Assembly (NCBI RefSeq): GCF_003259845.1
Contig: NZ_QLMJ01000010.1
Coordinates: forward strand, 1-64,000
DNA length: 64,000 nucleotides
Source: Actinoplanes lutulentus
GTDB taxonomy: Bacteria > Actinomycetota > Actinomycetes > Mycobacteriales > Micromonosporaceae
Direction of reading: 5' to 3'
The notes below the pieces were generated by a model that saw only the letters and a program-made list of their open reading frames with translations, did no database searches and was not told where the DNA came from. Of the stretch, positions 33,487 through 43,695 are shown piece after piece. How positions within the stretch are numbered: position 1 is the first letter of the stretch; each line of letters begins with the position of its first letter. The position numbers were made by a program, and so were the translations under genes.

Positions 33487-35979
33487 TCAGTTGCGCTCGG
33501 TCAGCTCCAGCGTGACGGAACGACCCTCACCGTCGGCCGAAGCCGTCTCGGCCGGGCCACCGAAGAGGTTCTTCAGCGTCGCCGACCACGCGGTGCGGAG
33601 CTCGTCCAGCCCGATGGTGAACTGGTCCTGGATCTGGAGCGTCTGCTCCTCGGCGGTGACGCCGATCGGGGTCACCGGCACGCCGAACTCGGCGGCCAGA
33701 GCCAGGAACGCCTTGTCGTGCCCACGCGGCACAGCGACGACGGCCCGGCCGGCCGACTCGCTGAAGAGGTGGACGAACGCCGTCGAGCCGTCCTCCGGCA
33801 AGGTCACCTTCGCGCCGACGTTGTGACGCAGGCAGCTCTCCACCAGCACCTGAGCAAGGCCGCCGTCGGAGAGGTCGTGCGCCGCGCTGACCAGACCGGC
33901 CTTCGAGGCCCGGCCCATCAGAGCGCCCAGCGCCTGCTCGGCCGCGAGGTCCACCTTCGGCGGCTTGCCACCGAGGTGACCGTGGGTCACCCAGGCCCAC
34001 TCCGAGCCGGAGAGCTCGTTGCGGGTCTCGCCGAGCAGGAAGAGCAGGTCGCCACCGGCTTTCGCGGGTGCCGGGAAGCCCATCGGGATGCGGCGGGCCA
34101 CATCGTCGAAGATGCCCAGCACGCCGACCACCGGGGTGGGGTGGATCGCCGCGGCGCCGGTCTGGTTGTAGAAGCTCACGTTGCCACCGGTGACCGGGGT
34201 GCCTAGCTGGAGGCAACCGTCGGCGAGACCACGAACGGCCTCGGCGAACTGCCACATCACGGCCGGGTCCTCCGGCGAGCCGAAGTTCAGGCAGTCGGTC
34301 ACCGCGATCGGCTCGGCGCCGGTCACCGCCACATTCCGGTACGCCTCAGCGAGCGCGAGCCGCGCGCCCTCGTACGGGTCGAGCCGGGCGTACCGGCCGT
34401 TGCCGTCCACCGAGAGGGCCACGCCGAGGCCGGTCTCCTCGTCGATGCGGAGCACGCCGGAGTCCTCCGGCTGCGCCAGCACGGTGTTGCCGAGGACGTA
34501 GCGGTCGTACTGCTCGGTGACCCAGCTCTTGTCGCACAGGTTCGGCGACGCGATCATCTTCAGCACGGTCTCGCGCAGCTCGTCACCGGTCGACGGACGC
34601 GGAAGGGTCTCCGCGCGGTCGGCCTGGAGCAGGATCAGGTCGGCCGGCTCGCGCAGCGGGCGGGCGTAGACCGGACCGTCGTCGGCGAGCGAGCCGGGCG
34701 GCACGTCGACGACGACGTGGTCGTTCCAGCTGATCACCAGGCGACCCGGGGTGCCGTCGGCACCGGCCGGGGTCACCTCGCCGATCGCGGTGGCCCAGAC
34801 GCCCCACTTCTCGGCGACCTTGAGCACAGCGGCCAGGTTTTCCGGCGTGACGATCAGGAGCATGCGCTCCTGCGACTCGCTGGCCAGGATCTCGGTCGGC
34901 GACATCGAGGCCTCGCGGAGCGGAACCCGCTCCAGCCAGACCCGCATGCCGGTGCCGGCCGCCGCGGCGGTCTCGGTGAGCGCACAGGTGAGCCCGGCGC
35001 CGCCGAGGTCCTGAATGCCGCTGACCAGACCGGCGTCGTACAGCTCGAGGCAGCTCTCGATCAGGAGCTTCTCCATGAACGGGTCGCCGACCTGCACCGA
35101 CGGACGGCGCTGCTCGGCTTCCTCGTCGAAGGTCGCCGAGGCCAGCACGGAGACACCACCGATGCCGTCCCGCCCGGTACGCGCACCGAGCAGCACCACG
35201 ATGTTGCCGGTGCCGGTGGCTTCCTTTTTCTGCAGCCGCTCGACCGGCAGAACGCCGATGCTGAGCGCGTTGACCAGCGGGTTGCCCTGGTACGTCGGGT
35301 CGAAGACGATCTCGCCACCGATGTTCGGCAGGCCGAGACAGTTGCCGTAACCGCCGATGCCGGCCACCACGCCGGGCAGCACCCGGGCGGTGTCCGGGTG
35401 GTCGGCCGCACCGAACCGCAGCGGGTCCATAACCGCGATCGGCCGGGCGCCCATCGCCAGGATGTCCCGGACGATGCCACCGACACCGGTAGCGGCGCCC
35501 TGGTACGGCTCGACGTAGCTGGGGTGGTTGTGCGACTCGACCTTGAAGGTCACCGCGATCTTGTCGGAGATCTGCACCACACCGGCGTTCTCACCGATAC
35601 CGGCGAGCATCCGGGTGTTGGGCGGCGTCTTCTCCCCGAACTGGCGGAGGTGCACCTTGCTCGACTTGTAGGAGCAGTGCTCGCTCCACATGATCGAGTA
35701 CATCGCGAGCTCGGAAGCGGTGGGCCGCCGATCGAGGATCTGACGGATCCGGTCGTACTCGTCGTCCTTGAGGCCGAGCTCCGCGTGCGGCTGCAACTCG
35801 TCCGGCGAGGCGACCGCCTTGTCGACCGTGTCAGGCCCGTCCGCGAACTCGTTGACCAGTACGTCCGTGGCGGCGAAGCCACTCGGCTTGTTCGACGCCG
35901 CGGCCGCCGCGGGCGGCTGGTTCGGCACAGCCCGCGAGGGCTGCGCCTCGCTGGTGGCCGTCTCCGGCTGCGTGGTCAT
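33487..35979 (-). CDS. purL: Phosphoribosylformylglycinamidine synthase subunit PurL
   Basis: ATP-dependent amidation of FGAR to FGAM, working with PurQ and PurS. The 830-residue protein is the small-PurL type with duplicated AIRS-like domains. It has MYSIMWSEHCSYKSSK, VTFKVESHNHPSYVEPYQGAATG, VLLGARTGRDGIGG, SGIQDLGGAGLTCALTE and TDCLNFGSPEDPAVMWQF. An N-terminal extension of about 35 residues is Ala/Pro-rich and probably disordered. It overlaps purQ by 4 bases. Confidence 0.96.
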   Translation of the reverse strand: MTTQPETATSEAQPSRAVPNQPPAAAAASNKPSGFAATDVLVNEFADGPDTVDKAVASPDELQPHAELGLKDDEYDRIRQILDRRPTASELAMYSIMWSEHCSYKSSKVHLRQFGEKTPPNTRMLAGIGENAGVVQISDKIAVTFKVESHNHPSYVEPYQGAATGVGGIVRDILAMGARPIAVMDPLRFGAADHPDTARVLPGVVAGIGGYGNCLGLPNIGGEIVFDPTYQGNPLVNALSIGVLPVERLQKKEATGTGNIVVLLGARTGRDGIGGVSVLASATFDEEAEQRRPSVQVGDPFMEKLLIESCLELYDAGLVSGIQDLGGAGLTCALTETAAAAGTGMRVWLERVPLREASMSPTEILASESQERMLLIVTPENLAAVLKVAEKWGVWATAIGEVTPAGADGTPGRLVISWNDHVVVDVPPGSLADDGPVYARPLREPADLILLQADRAETLPRPSTGDELRETVLKMIASPNLCDKSWVTEQYDRYVLGNTVLAQPEDSGVLRIDEETGLGVALSVDGNGRYARLDPYEGARLALAEAYRNVAVTGAEPIAVTDCLNFGSPEDPAVMWQFAEAVRGLADGCLQLGTPVTGGNVSFYNQTGAAAIHPTPVVGVLGIFDDVARRIPMGFPAPAKAGGDLLFLLGETRNELSGSEWAWVTHGHLGGKPPKVDLAAEQALGALMGRASKAGLVSAAHDLSDGGLAQVLVESCLRHNVGAKVTLPEDGSTAFVHLFSESAGRAVVAVPRGHDKAFLALAAEFGVPVTPIGVTAEEQTLQIQDQFTIGLDELRTAWSATLKNLFGGPAETASADGEGRSVTLELTERN

Positions 35980-36683
35980 CGCTGTTGTCCCCCTGCGAGC
36001 TGACCGTCCGCGGACGACCCCGCCAGGGCCCGCAGGACGGAAGTGAAGAAGCCGAGGCCGTCGAGCGACGGGCCGGTCAGCGCCTCCACGGCGTGTTCCG
36101 GGTGCGGCATGATGCCGACTACGTTGCCGGCCTCGTTGGTGATCCCGGCGATGTCACGCTGCGAGCCGTTCGGGTTCCCGCGGACGTAACGCGCGATCAC
36201 CCGGCCCTCGGCTTCGAGCGAGTCCAGAGTCTTCTGGTCGGCGACGAAACAGCCCTCGCCGTTCTTCACCGGGATGAGGATCTCCTGGCCGGGCGTGAAC
36301 TGGTTGGTCCAGGCGGTGTTCGTCGCCTCGACCTTCAGCCACTGGTCCCGGTTGCGGAAGTGCAGGTGCTGGTTCCGGGTCAGCGCGCCGGGCAGGAGAT
36401 GCGCTTCGCAGAGGACCTGGAAACCGTTGCAGATGCCCAGAACGGGCAGGCCGCCACGGGCCGCGTCGATGATCGACTCCATGACCGGAGCGAATCGCGC
36501 GATCGCGCCACAGCGCAGATAGTCGCCGTACGAGAAGCCGCCGGGAAGGACCACGGCGTCGACTCCGTGCAGGTCCGGGTCGCCGTGCCAGAGTCGCACG
36601 GCTTCGGCGCCGGCGATGCGGGCGGCGCGTGCGGCGTCCCCATCGTCCAGCGAACCCGGGAAGGTGACCACACCGATCCGCAT
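35976..36683 (-). CDS. purQ: Phosphoribosylformylglycinamidine synthase, glutaminase subunit PurQ
   Basis: Glutaminase subunit that supplies ammonia to PurL. 235 residues, class I amidotransferase: VLPGGFSYGDYLRCGAIA, nucleophile Cys in VLGICNGFQVL (about residue 91) and the catalytic His/Glu in IMPHPEHAVE. It lies 2 bases after purS and overlaps purL (ATGA). Confidence 0.96.
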   Translation of the reverse strand: MRIGVVTFPGSLDDGDAARAARIAGAEAVRLWHGDPDLHGVDAVVLPGGFSYGDYLRCGAIARFAPVMESIIDAARGGLPVLGICNGFQVLCEAHLLPGALTRNQHLHFRNRDQWLKVEATNTAWTNQFTPGQEILIPVKNGEGCFVADQKTLDSLEAEGRVIARYVRGNPNGSQRDIAGITNEAGNVVGIMPHPEHAVEALTGPSLDGLGFFTSVLRALAGSSADGQLAGGQQR

Positions 36684-36685
36684 GG

Positions 36686-36943
36686 TCAGGCGACCTCGGC
36701 CGTGGTGCCCTCGACAACGCGGATCTCGAAGTCCTCGATCACCGGGTTGGCGAGCAGCTTGTCGGCGATTTCGCGAGCCCGATCAAGGTCGGGTTCGCCG
36801 GCGAAATCGATCTCGATTCGCCGGCCGATTCGGACGGAGGAGACATCGGTGACGCCGAGCCGGGGCAGCGCGTTCGCCACCGCTTGACCCTGCGGGTCCA
36901 GGATCTCCGGCTTGAGCATGACGTCGACCACGACGCGAGCCAC
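36686..36943 (-). CDS. purS: Phosphoribosylformylglycinamidine synthase subunit PurS
   Basis: 85-residue bridging subunit of the PurLQS complex. It has VVVDVMLKPEILDPQGQAVANALPRLG and IEDFEIRVVE. The GTG at 36943 is preferred over an upstream GTG because AGGAG lies 5 bases before it, while the upstream codon overlaps that Shine-Dalgarno. It heads the purS-purQ-purL operon. Confidence 0.94.
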   Translation of the reverse strand: MARVVVDVMLKPEILDPQGQAVANALPRLGVTDVSSVRIGRRIEIDFAGEPDLDRAREIADKLLANPVIEDFEIRVVEGTTAEVA

Positions 36944-37201
36944 GGGCACTCCTGACTGATAGGTGTAAGCACGCGAAGCCTACCTGGTGAAGCTGATCCA
37001 CGACCCACGGGCCGGTGTCGACCAGCCGACCCAAGCGTCATTGAGCTGGGAATCTCCCATTGATCGCGGGGGCATCACATCGTGATAGGTGTCGATTGAT
37101 TGGTATGGCGGCGGCCGTCGATGCCCTAGGTTGCATCCATCGCATTCGATTCACCGTCACGTGTTCTTCCGTCGCCCCGATCCCCAGGAAGGAATCCCGA
37201 C

Positions 37202-37876
37202 GTGCGCATTCGACTCGCGGCCGCCCTTGCCGGCCTCGCCGCCGCACTGGTCACCCCCGCTGCCGCCCAGGCGGACGACGTCACCCCGTACATCATCGGA
37301 GGCGGCACCGTCTCCTCCGCGCCGTGGGCCGCCGCCGTGTTCAGCAACGGCAGCTTCACCTGCTCCGGCACCATCATCTCGGCGAACTACGTGCTCACCG
37401 CGCGGCACTGCATCAGCGGCACGATGTCGGTGCGGGTCGGGAGCGTGAACCGGACCAGCGGCGGCGTCACCGCCTCGGTCAGCAGCACGTCGACCCGGTA
37501 CGACCTGGCGCTGATGCGGCTGAGCACCTCGATCAGCACCACGTACATGGCGCTGTCCAGCTCGTACCCGCCGGTTGGATCCACCAACTCGATCTACGGC
37601 TGGGGTCAGACCTGTTACTCCGGCTGCGCCGCGTCGACCGCGCTGAAGACCGCGACGGTCCAGGTCACGTCGACCAACCAGACCGATGCGTACGGTGGTC
37701 GCGCGATCGGCAGCACCCGGATCAACGGCAACGCGTGGCGTGGTGACTCCGGTGGGCCGCAGGTCTACAACGGTGCCCAGGTCGGCGTGGCGTCGACGGC
37801 CGACGGAACAAGCCGTCAGTACTACGGCAGCGTGGCTTACAACCGCGCGTGGATCACGTCAGTCGCCGGCGTCTGA
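37202..37876 (+). CDS. Secreted trypsin-like serine protease (S1 family)
   Basis: 224 residues with a signal peptide (MRIRLAAALAGLAAALVTPA to AQA). It has a complete catalytic triad: His69 (LTARHC), Asp101 (RYDLALMRL) and Ser183 (GDSGGP). Cys pairs C54/C70 and C138/C142 could form disulfides. Predicted extracellular. Whether it cuts after Arg/Lys cannot be decided, since the S1 pocket residue is not clearly identifiable (NAWRGDSGG). It sits inside the purine cluster between purS and purB, where purC might be expected. GTG start with GGAAGGAA upstream. Confidence 0.9.
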   Translation: MRIRLAAALAGLAAALVTPAAAQADDVTPYIIGGGTVSSAPWAAAVFSNGSFTCSGTIISANYVLTARHCISGTMSVRVGSVNRTSGGVTASVSSTSTRYDLALMRLSTSISTTYMALSSSYPPVGSTNSIYGWGQTCYSGCAASTALKTATVQVTSTNQTDAYGGRAIGSTRINGNAWRGDSGGPQVYNGAQVGVASTADGTSRQYYGSVAYNRAWITSVAGV

Positions 37877-37890
37877 TCCTCGCTGCAGGT

Positions 37891-37919
37891 GTGGCGCCCG
37901 ACCAGTGGTCGGGCGCCAC
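37891..37919. terminator. Bidirectional terminator between the protease gene and purB
   Basis: Perfect 14-base stem GTGGCGCCCGACCA / TGGTCGGGCGCCAC around a single G, located between convergent genes. Confidence 0.8.
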
Positions 37920-37927
37920 CACCGTCT

Positions 37928-39349
37928 CTAGAGAATGGGCGCGGGCGCGTACCCCGCCGCCGACGGGTTCTTCGCGACGATCTCGGCGATCCGGTCCGCG
38001 ACCGCCTGGACCTGCGACGGAGCGGCGCCGACGAAGGCCGCCCGATCGGCGACCAGGGTGTCGATCTCGGCACGGGACAGCTGCAACCGGCCGTCGGCAG
38101 CGAGCCGGTCGAAGAGGTCGTTGACCGCCACACCCTTCTCCCGCATCGCCAGGGCGACACCGACCGCGTGCTCCTTGATCACTTCGTGCGCGACCTCACG
38201 GCCGACGCCCTTGCGTACCGAAGCCACCAGGATCTTCGTGGTCGCCAGGAACGGCAGGAAGCGGTCCAGCTCACGGGCGATCACCGCCGGGTACGCCCCG
38301 AACTCGTCCAGCACCGTGAGGAACGTCTGGAACAGCCCGTCGGTGGCGAAGAACGCGTCCGGCAGCGCGACCCGGCGCACCACCGAGCAGGAGACGTCGC
38401 CCTCGTTCCACTGATCGCCGGCGAGCTCGCCGACCATCGAGAGGTAACCGCGGACGATCACGGCGAGGCCGTTCACCCGTTCCGACGACCGGGTGTTCAT
38501 CTTGTGCGGCATCGCCGAGGAGCCGACCTGGCCGGGCTTGAAGCCCTCGGTCACCAGCTCCTGGCCGACCATCAGGCGGATCGTGGTGGCCAGCGACGAC
38601 GGGCCGGCGACGATCTGGGCCAGCGCGGAGACCACGTCGAAGTCGAGCGAGCGCGGGTAGACCTGGCCGACGCTGGACAGCACCCGGGCGAACCCGAGGT
38701 GCCCGGCGACCCGGGTCTCCAGCTCGGCGAGCTTCTCCGACGCGCCGTCGAGCAGATCGAGCTGGTCAGCAGCAGTGCCGACCGGCCCCTTGATGCCGCG
38801 GAGCGGGTACCGGGCGAGCAGGTCGTCCAGTCGCTCGTACGCGATGAGAAGCTCTTCGGCCGCCGAGGCGAACCGCTTCCCGAGCGTGGTGGCCTGGGCC
38901 GCCACGTTGTGCGACCGCCCGGTCAGCACCAGGTCGGAGTGCTCCACCGCGAGGGCGGCGAGGCGGGCGAGCGTCGCGACCACCCGGTCCCGGACGAGTT
39001 CGAGGGAGGCACGGATCTGCAGCTGCTCGACGTTCTCGGTCAGGTCGCGGGAGGTCATCCCCTTGTGGATCTGCTCGAACCCGGCCAGCTCGCTGAACTC
39101 CTCGATGCGCGCCTTCACATCGTGCCGGGTGACGCGCTCGCGGGCCGCGATCGACTCCAGGTCGACCTGGTCGAGAACCGCCTCGTACGCCTCGACGGCA
39201 CCATCCGGCACAGCCACACCGAGGTCGCGCTGGGCCTTCAGGACGGCGAGCCAGAGCCGCCGTTCCATCCGGATCTTCTCTTCCGGGGACCAGAGCGCGA
39301 CGAGGTCGGCGGAGGCATAGCGAGCGGCAAGCACGTTCGGGATGGTCAC
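37928..39349 (-). CDS. purB: Adenylosuccinate lyase
   Basis: Cleaves SAICAR and adenylosuccinate to release fumarate (two purine steps). The 473-residue protein has RHDVKARIEEFSELAG, HKGMTSRDLTENVEQLQI (catalytic His/Thr region), TGRSHNVAAQ and the fumarase/aspartase signature GSSAMPHKMNTRSSERV. The GTG at 39349 gives MTIPNVLAARYAS, the usual start; the longer frame upstream is not supported. It has its own transcription unit on the minus strand. Confidence 0.95.
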   Translation of the reverse strand: MTIPNVLAARYASADLVALWSPEEKIRMERRLWLAVLKAQRDLGVAVPDGAVEAYEAVLDQVDLESIAARERVTRHDVKARIEEFSELAGFEQIHKGMTSRDLTENVEQLQIRASLELVRDRVVATLARLAALAVEHSDLVLTGRSHNVAAQATTLGKRFASAAEELLIAYERLDDLLARYPLRGIKGPVGTAADQLDLLDGASEKLAELETRVAGHLGFARVLSSVGQVYPRSLDFDVVSALAQIVAGPSSLATTIRLMVGQELVTEGFKPGQVGSSAMPHKMNTRSSERVNGLAVIVRGYLSMVGELAGDQWNEGDVSCSVVRRVALPDAFFATDGLFQTFLTVLDEFGAYPAVIARELDRFLPFLATTKILVASVRKGVGREVAHEVIKEHAVGVALAMREKGVAVNDLFDRLAADGRLQLSRAEIDTLVADRAAFVGAAPSQVQAVADRIAEIVAKNPSAAGYAPAPIL

Positions 39350-39516
39350 GCCGCCGATTCTCCCACGGGTGCCCGCAGCGCCTCCGGCAGGCGCAAACGT
39401 GAGGGTACGGACCTCGGACGAACTCGTTCCGAACAGTGGCAGACTGCACGGACATGCGGCATGCTCGCTAAGGTTACTGGCGAGTAGGTTCGACGCAGAT
39501 CCCGAAAGGTCCACTG

Positions 39517-39969
39517 ATGACTGATTTCAGCCCCGAGTCGCTCTCGTCGATCGGCCCGAAGGAGTTCTCTCAGCTCGTCAAGTCCACTCCGGACTCGAAG
39601 ATCTCCGAAGTGATGACCTCGGACGTGCGCCCGAAGATCCTCGACGAGGTCTTCAACCGGATGCCTTCGCTGTTCCGCGCCGACAAGGCCGGCAACACCT
39701 CGGCCGTCATCCACTGGACCATCACCGGCGGCGCGGGCGGTTCGAGCGACACCTACGAGACCGTGATCGAGAACGGCACCTGCACTGTGACCAGCCAGCC
39801 GGTGCGCGAGCCCAAGCTGGCCATGACGATGGACGCGCTCACGTTCCTCAAGGTTGTCGCCGGCGACGGCAACCCGATGATGCTGTTCATGACCGGCAAG
39901 ATCAAAGCCAAGGGCGACCTCTCCCTGGCCGCCAGCATCGCCAAGCTCTTCGACATCCCCAAGAGCTGA
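39517..39969 (+). CDS. SCP2 sterol-binding domain protein
   Basis: A 150-residue soluble protein. The SCP2 fold spans about residues 35-150 (KILDEVFNRMPSLFRADKAG, WTITGGAGGSSDTYETVIENG, MTMDALTFLKVVAGDGNPMMLFMTGKIKAKGDLSLA). Lipid or fatty-acyl binding is inferred from the fold. Divergent from purB, followed by a perfect hairpin. Confidence 0.9.
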   Translation: MTDFSPESLSSIGPKEFSQLVKSTPDSKISEVMTSDVRPKILDEVFNRMPSLFRADKAGNTSAVIHWTITGGAGGSSDTYETVIENGTCTVTSQPVREPKLAMTMDALTFLKVVAGDGNPMMLFMTGKIKAKGDLSLAASIAKLFDIPKS

Positions 39970-39975
39970 CGTGAC

Positions 39976-40016
39976 ACGCGAGAGGCCGGCACATTCACCG
40001 TGCCGGCCTCTCGCGT
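39976..40016. terminator. Terminator between the SCP2 gene and purD
   Basis: Perfect 17-base stem ACGCGAGAGGCCGGCAC / GTGCCGGCCTCTCGCGT between convergent genes. Confidence 0.85.
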
Positions 40017-40033
40017 ATTCAAGCTTCGAATGA

Positions 40034-41269
40034 TCAGATCCGGCCTTCGACCGCCTTCAGGGCGATGTCGGTCCGGTACTGAGCGCCGTCAAGGCGTACC
40101 CCATCGATGAGTGCGTAGGCCGCCTGGCGTGCCCCCCGCAGGTCTTGGCCCACGGCCGTCACGCTCAGTACTCGGCCTCCGGCCGAGATGAGCGCTCCAT
40201 CGGAGCGCCTCGCGGTCCCCGCATGGATCACGCCCGGCGCTTCCGCGCCTTCGATCACATCTCCGGTACGCGGAACGCCCGGATAGTTGTGACTGGCCAC
40301 CACGATCGTGACCGCCGAGCCGTCTTTCCAGGCCAGCGGCGGGTGAGCGTCGAGCGTGCCGGTGGCGGCGGCGTTCAGAAGACCGGCCAGCGGCGAGTCC
40401 AGCAGCGCCAGCACGACCTGGGTCTCCGGGTCGCCGAATCGGGCGTTGAACTCGATCACCTTCGGGCCGTCCGGGGTGAGCGCGAGACCGACGTAGAGCA
40501 GGCCGGCGAACGGCGTGCCACGGCGGCGCATCTCGGCGAGAGTCGGCTCGACGGTTTCCCGGAGCACCCGCTCGACCAGGTCGGCCGGCGCCCAGTCCAG
40601 CGGCGCGTAAGCGCCCATGCCACCGGTGTTCGGGCCTTCGTCGCCGTCGGAGAGCCGCTTGAAGTCCTGTGCCGGCATCAGCGGCGCGACAGCGGTGCCG
40701 TCGGTGACCACGAAGAGGGAGACCTCGGGGCCGGGCAGGAACTCCTCGATGACGACCTTGCCGCACGCCTCGGCGTGGATCAGGGCTTCGTCGAGATCGT
40801 CGGTGACGACCACGCCCTTGCCGGCGGCCAGGCCGTCGTTCTTCACCACGTACGGCGCGCCCAGCTCGGTGAGCGCGGCACGCACCGCGACCATGTCGGT
40901 GCAGGCGAAGGAGCGGGCGGTCGGCACACCGGCGGCGGCCATGACCTCGTTGGCGAACGCCTTCGAGCCCTCCAGCGCGGCGGCGGCGCCACTCGGGCCG
41001 AAGCAGGCGATGCCCTTGGCCCGGACAGCGTCGGCGACCCCGCCGACAAGCGGCGCTTCCGGGCCGATCACCACCAGGTCGGCGCTCAGCTCGACAGCGA
41101 GCGCGGCAACCGCGGCGGAATCGGTGACTTTGACGTCGTGCAGCTCGGCGACCTGGGCAATGCCCGGGTTGCCGGGCGCTGCGGCCAGGAAGTCGACGGA
41201 CGGGTCGGCGGCTAGTCCGACGGCAAGCGCGTGCTCGCGCCCACCGGAGCCGATCAGAAGTACGCGCAC
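40034..41269 (-). CDS. purD: Phosphoribosylamine-glycine ligase (GAR synthetase)
   Basis: ATP-grasp enzyme joining glycine to phosphoribosylamine. 411 residues: MRVLLIGSGGREHALA, VIGPEAPLVGG, PYVVKNDGLAAGKGVVV, EEFLPGPEVSLFVV and the signature RFGDPETQVV. GTG start. Divergent from purA with 104 bases between them. Confidence 0.96.
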   Translation of the reverse strand: MRVLLIGSGGREHALAVGLAADPSVDFLAAAPGNPGIAQVAELHDVKVTDSAAVAALAVELSADLVVIGPEAPLVGGVADAVRAKGIACFGPSGAAAALEGSKAFANEVMAAAGVPTARSFACTDMVAVRAALTELGAPYVVKNDGLAAGKGVVVTDDLDEALIHAEACGKVVIEEFLPGPEVSLFVVTDGTAVAPLMPAQDFKRLSDGDEGPNTGGMGAYAPLDWAPADLVERVLRETVEPTLAEMRRRGTPFAGLLYVGLALTPDGPKVIEFNARFGDPETQVVLALLDSPLAGLLNAAATGTLDAHPPLAWKDGSAVTIVVASHNYPGVPRTGDVIEGAEAPGVIHAGTARRSDGALISAGGRVLSVTAVGQDLRGARQAAYALIDGVRLDGAQYRTDIALKAVEGRI

Positions 41270-41373
41270 GACGGCCCATCCTACCTGCGCGCCCGTCGCG
41301 TAAACTTCGGCAGTACCCGGGCTCCTCCGAGGTACGACCTTGAGGCAGTACCGTTCTGAAGGGCAACACTCCA

Positions 41374-42663
<1,290 letters not shown>

Positions 42664-42664
42664 C

Positions 42665-43630
42665 GTGTACGACGTGGTGCTCCTCAGCCTGACCGAGGGG
42701 TCGTCCGGCGACGCCTGCGGCTCGGGCGGCGGCTGTGGCGGCTGTGGTTCGGCTGCGGCTACCGTCTGCGCTCCGCGTACCCCGGTGTTGGCCTGTGCCG
42801 ACGCGCTGCGCAAGGCAGGCGCTCAGGTTGAGACCGTCATGGCCGCTTCTGATCAGGAGATCGACGCGGTTCTCGCGCGCTTCGACGGTCCGGCCAGGCC
42901 TGACGGCCTGACCTGGCCAGATTCGGACAGCAAGCTGCGCCTGGTGGTGGCGAGCGCAACCGACAGCCAGTTGCGCGCCGTCGTGCGCAGGCTCGTCCGT
43001 CGGTACGCCCCAGCGCCCAGCAAGCGCCCGGATGACCTCTCCGCCGAACGGACCGTGCCGGACCTGCCGCCGCTCGCCATCCTCCCGCTCGACCCGAGCA
43101 ACACGGAGGACCTGGCGGCGCAGCTCGGCCTGCCCCGGACGCCGGACGAGGTCGCCGAAGCGGTGCTGAGCGGTTCGGTGCGCCGGCTCGACCTGCTGCG
43201 CAACGACAGCGGCTCGGTCACCCTCGACGGCGCGCTGCTCGGCGGCTCCGACGACAACGGTCGCGCGGTGCCGTGGCGTGGCCGGGTCGAGGTCGACGAC
43301 GCCCTGCTCACCGATGGTGAGGAGCCGGTTCTGGCGTGCGCTGTCGGCAACGCCGGCGGTTACGCCGAGTTCGACGGCTTCCGGCTGCTGGCCGACGGCG
43401 ACCCGACCGACGGCCGGGTCGAGGTCGCGGTGGCGGTTCCGGTCATGGTGAAACAAAGATTCAGGGGCACGAAGGTACGCATCGAGGTTCGTCGAGCCCG
43501 CGGCCGAGCTGTCTCGGTGCTTCCTCGCGAGGGTGACCTGCAGTTCCTCGACGACGGGGTGGCGGGATCGACGAGTCGCAAGCGATCCTGGTGGACCGAG
43601 CCGGGTGCCTGGGCGGTGTACGCGAGCTGA
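42665..43630 (+). CDS. Degenerate diacylglycerol-kinase-like protein with Cys cluster
   Basis: 321 residues. The first 45 carry five Cys (18, 24, 27, 35, 44) in a Gly-rich stretch, a possible metal site. Residues 90-320 align by pattern with the DAGK/LCB5 fold: KLRLVVASATDSQLRAVVRRL, then LAILPLDPSNTEDLAAQLGLP (normally LPLGTGNDFA), VAEAVLSGSVRRLDLLR, and a C-terminal beta domain. The GGDGT nucleotide loop and the GTGND motif are not conserved, so kinase activity is doubtful. It begins one base after purA. Homologues in related genera are annotated as hypothetical or diacylglycerol kinase (from memory). Confidence 0.7.
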   Translation: MYDVVLLSLTEGSSGDACGSGGGCGGCGSAAATVCAPRTPVLACADALRKAGAQVETVMAASDQEIDAVLARFDGPARPDGLTWPDSDSKLRLVVASATDSQLRAVVRRLVRRYAPAPSKRPDDLSAERTVPDLPPLAILPLDPSNTEDLAAQLGLPRTPDEVAEAVLSGSVRRLDLLRNDSGSVTLDGALLGGSDDNGRAVPWRGRVEVDDALLTDGEEPVLACAVGNAGGYAEFDGFRLLADGDPTDGRVEVAVAVPVMVKQRFRGTKVRIEVRRARGRAVSVLPREGDLQFLDDGVAGSTSRKRSWWTEPGAWAVYAS

Positions 43631-43695
43631 TCGCTGTGCGACTCTGAACGGACTATTCGGCCGCAATCCGAACTGTCGTACGGGAGGTCGCATCC

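Noticed and set aside
37071..37090. Dyad ATCAC-atc-GTGAT upstream of the trypsin-like gene, suggestive of a CRP-type site.
   Set aside because: Arms of five bases are too short to separate from chance, and no regulator is implied nearby.
37889..39487. A 532-residue plus-strand frame as long as purB.
   Set aside because: It is antisense to an unmistakable adenylosuccinate lyase and has a random-looking Arg/His/Val composition.
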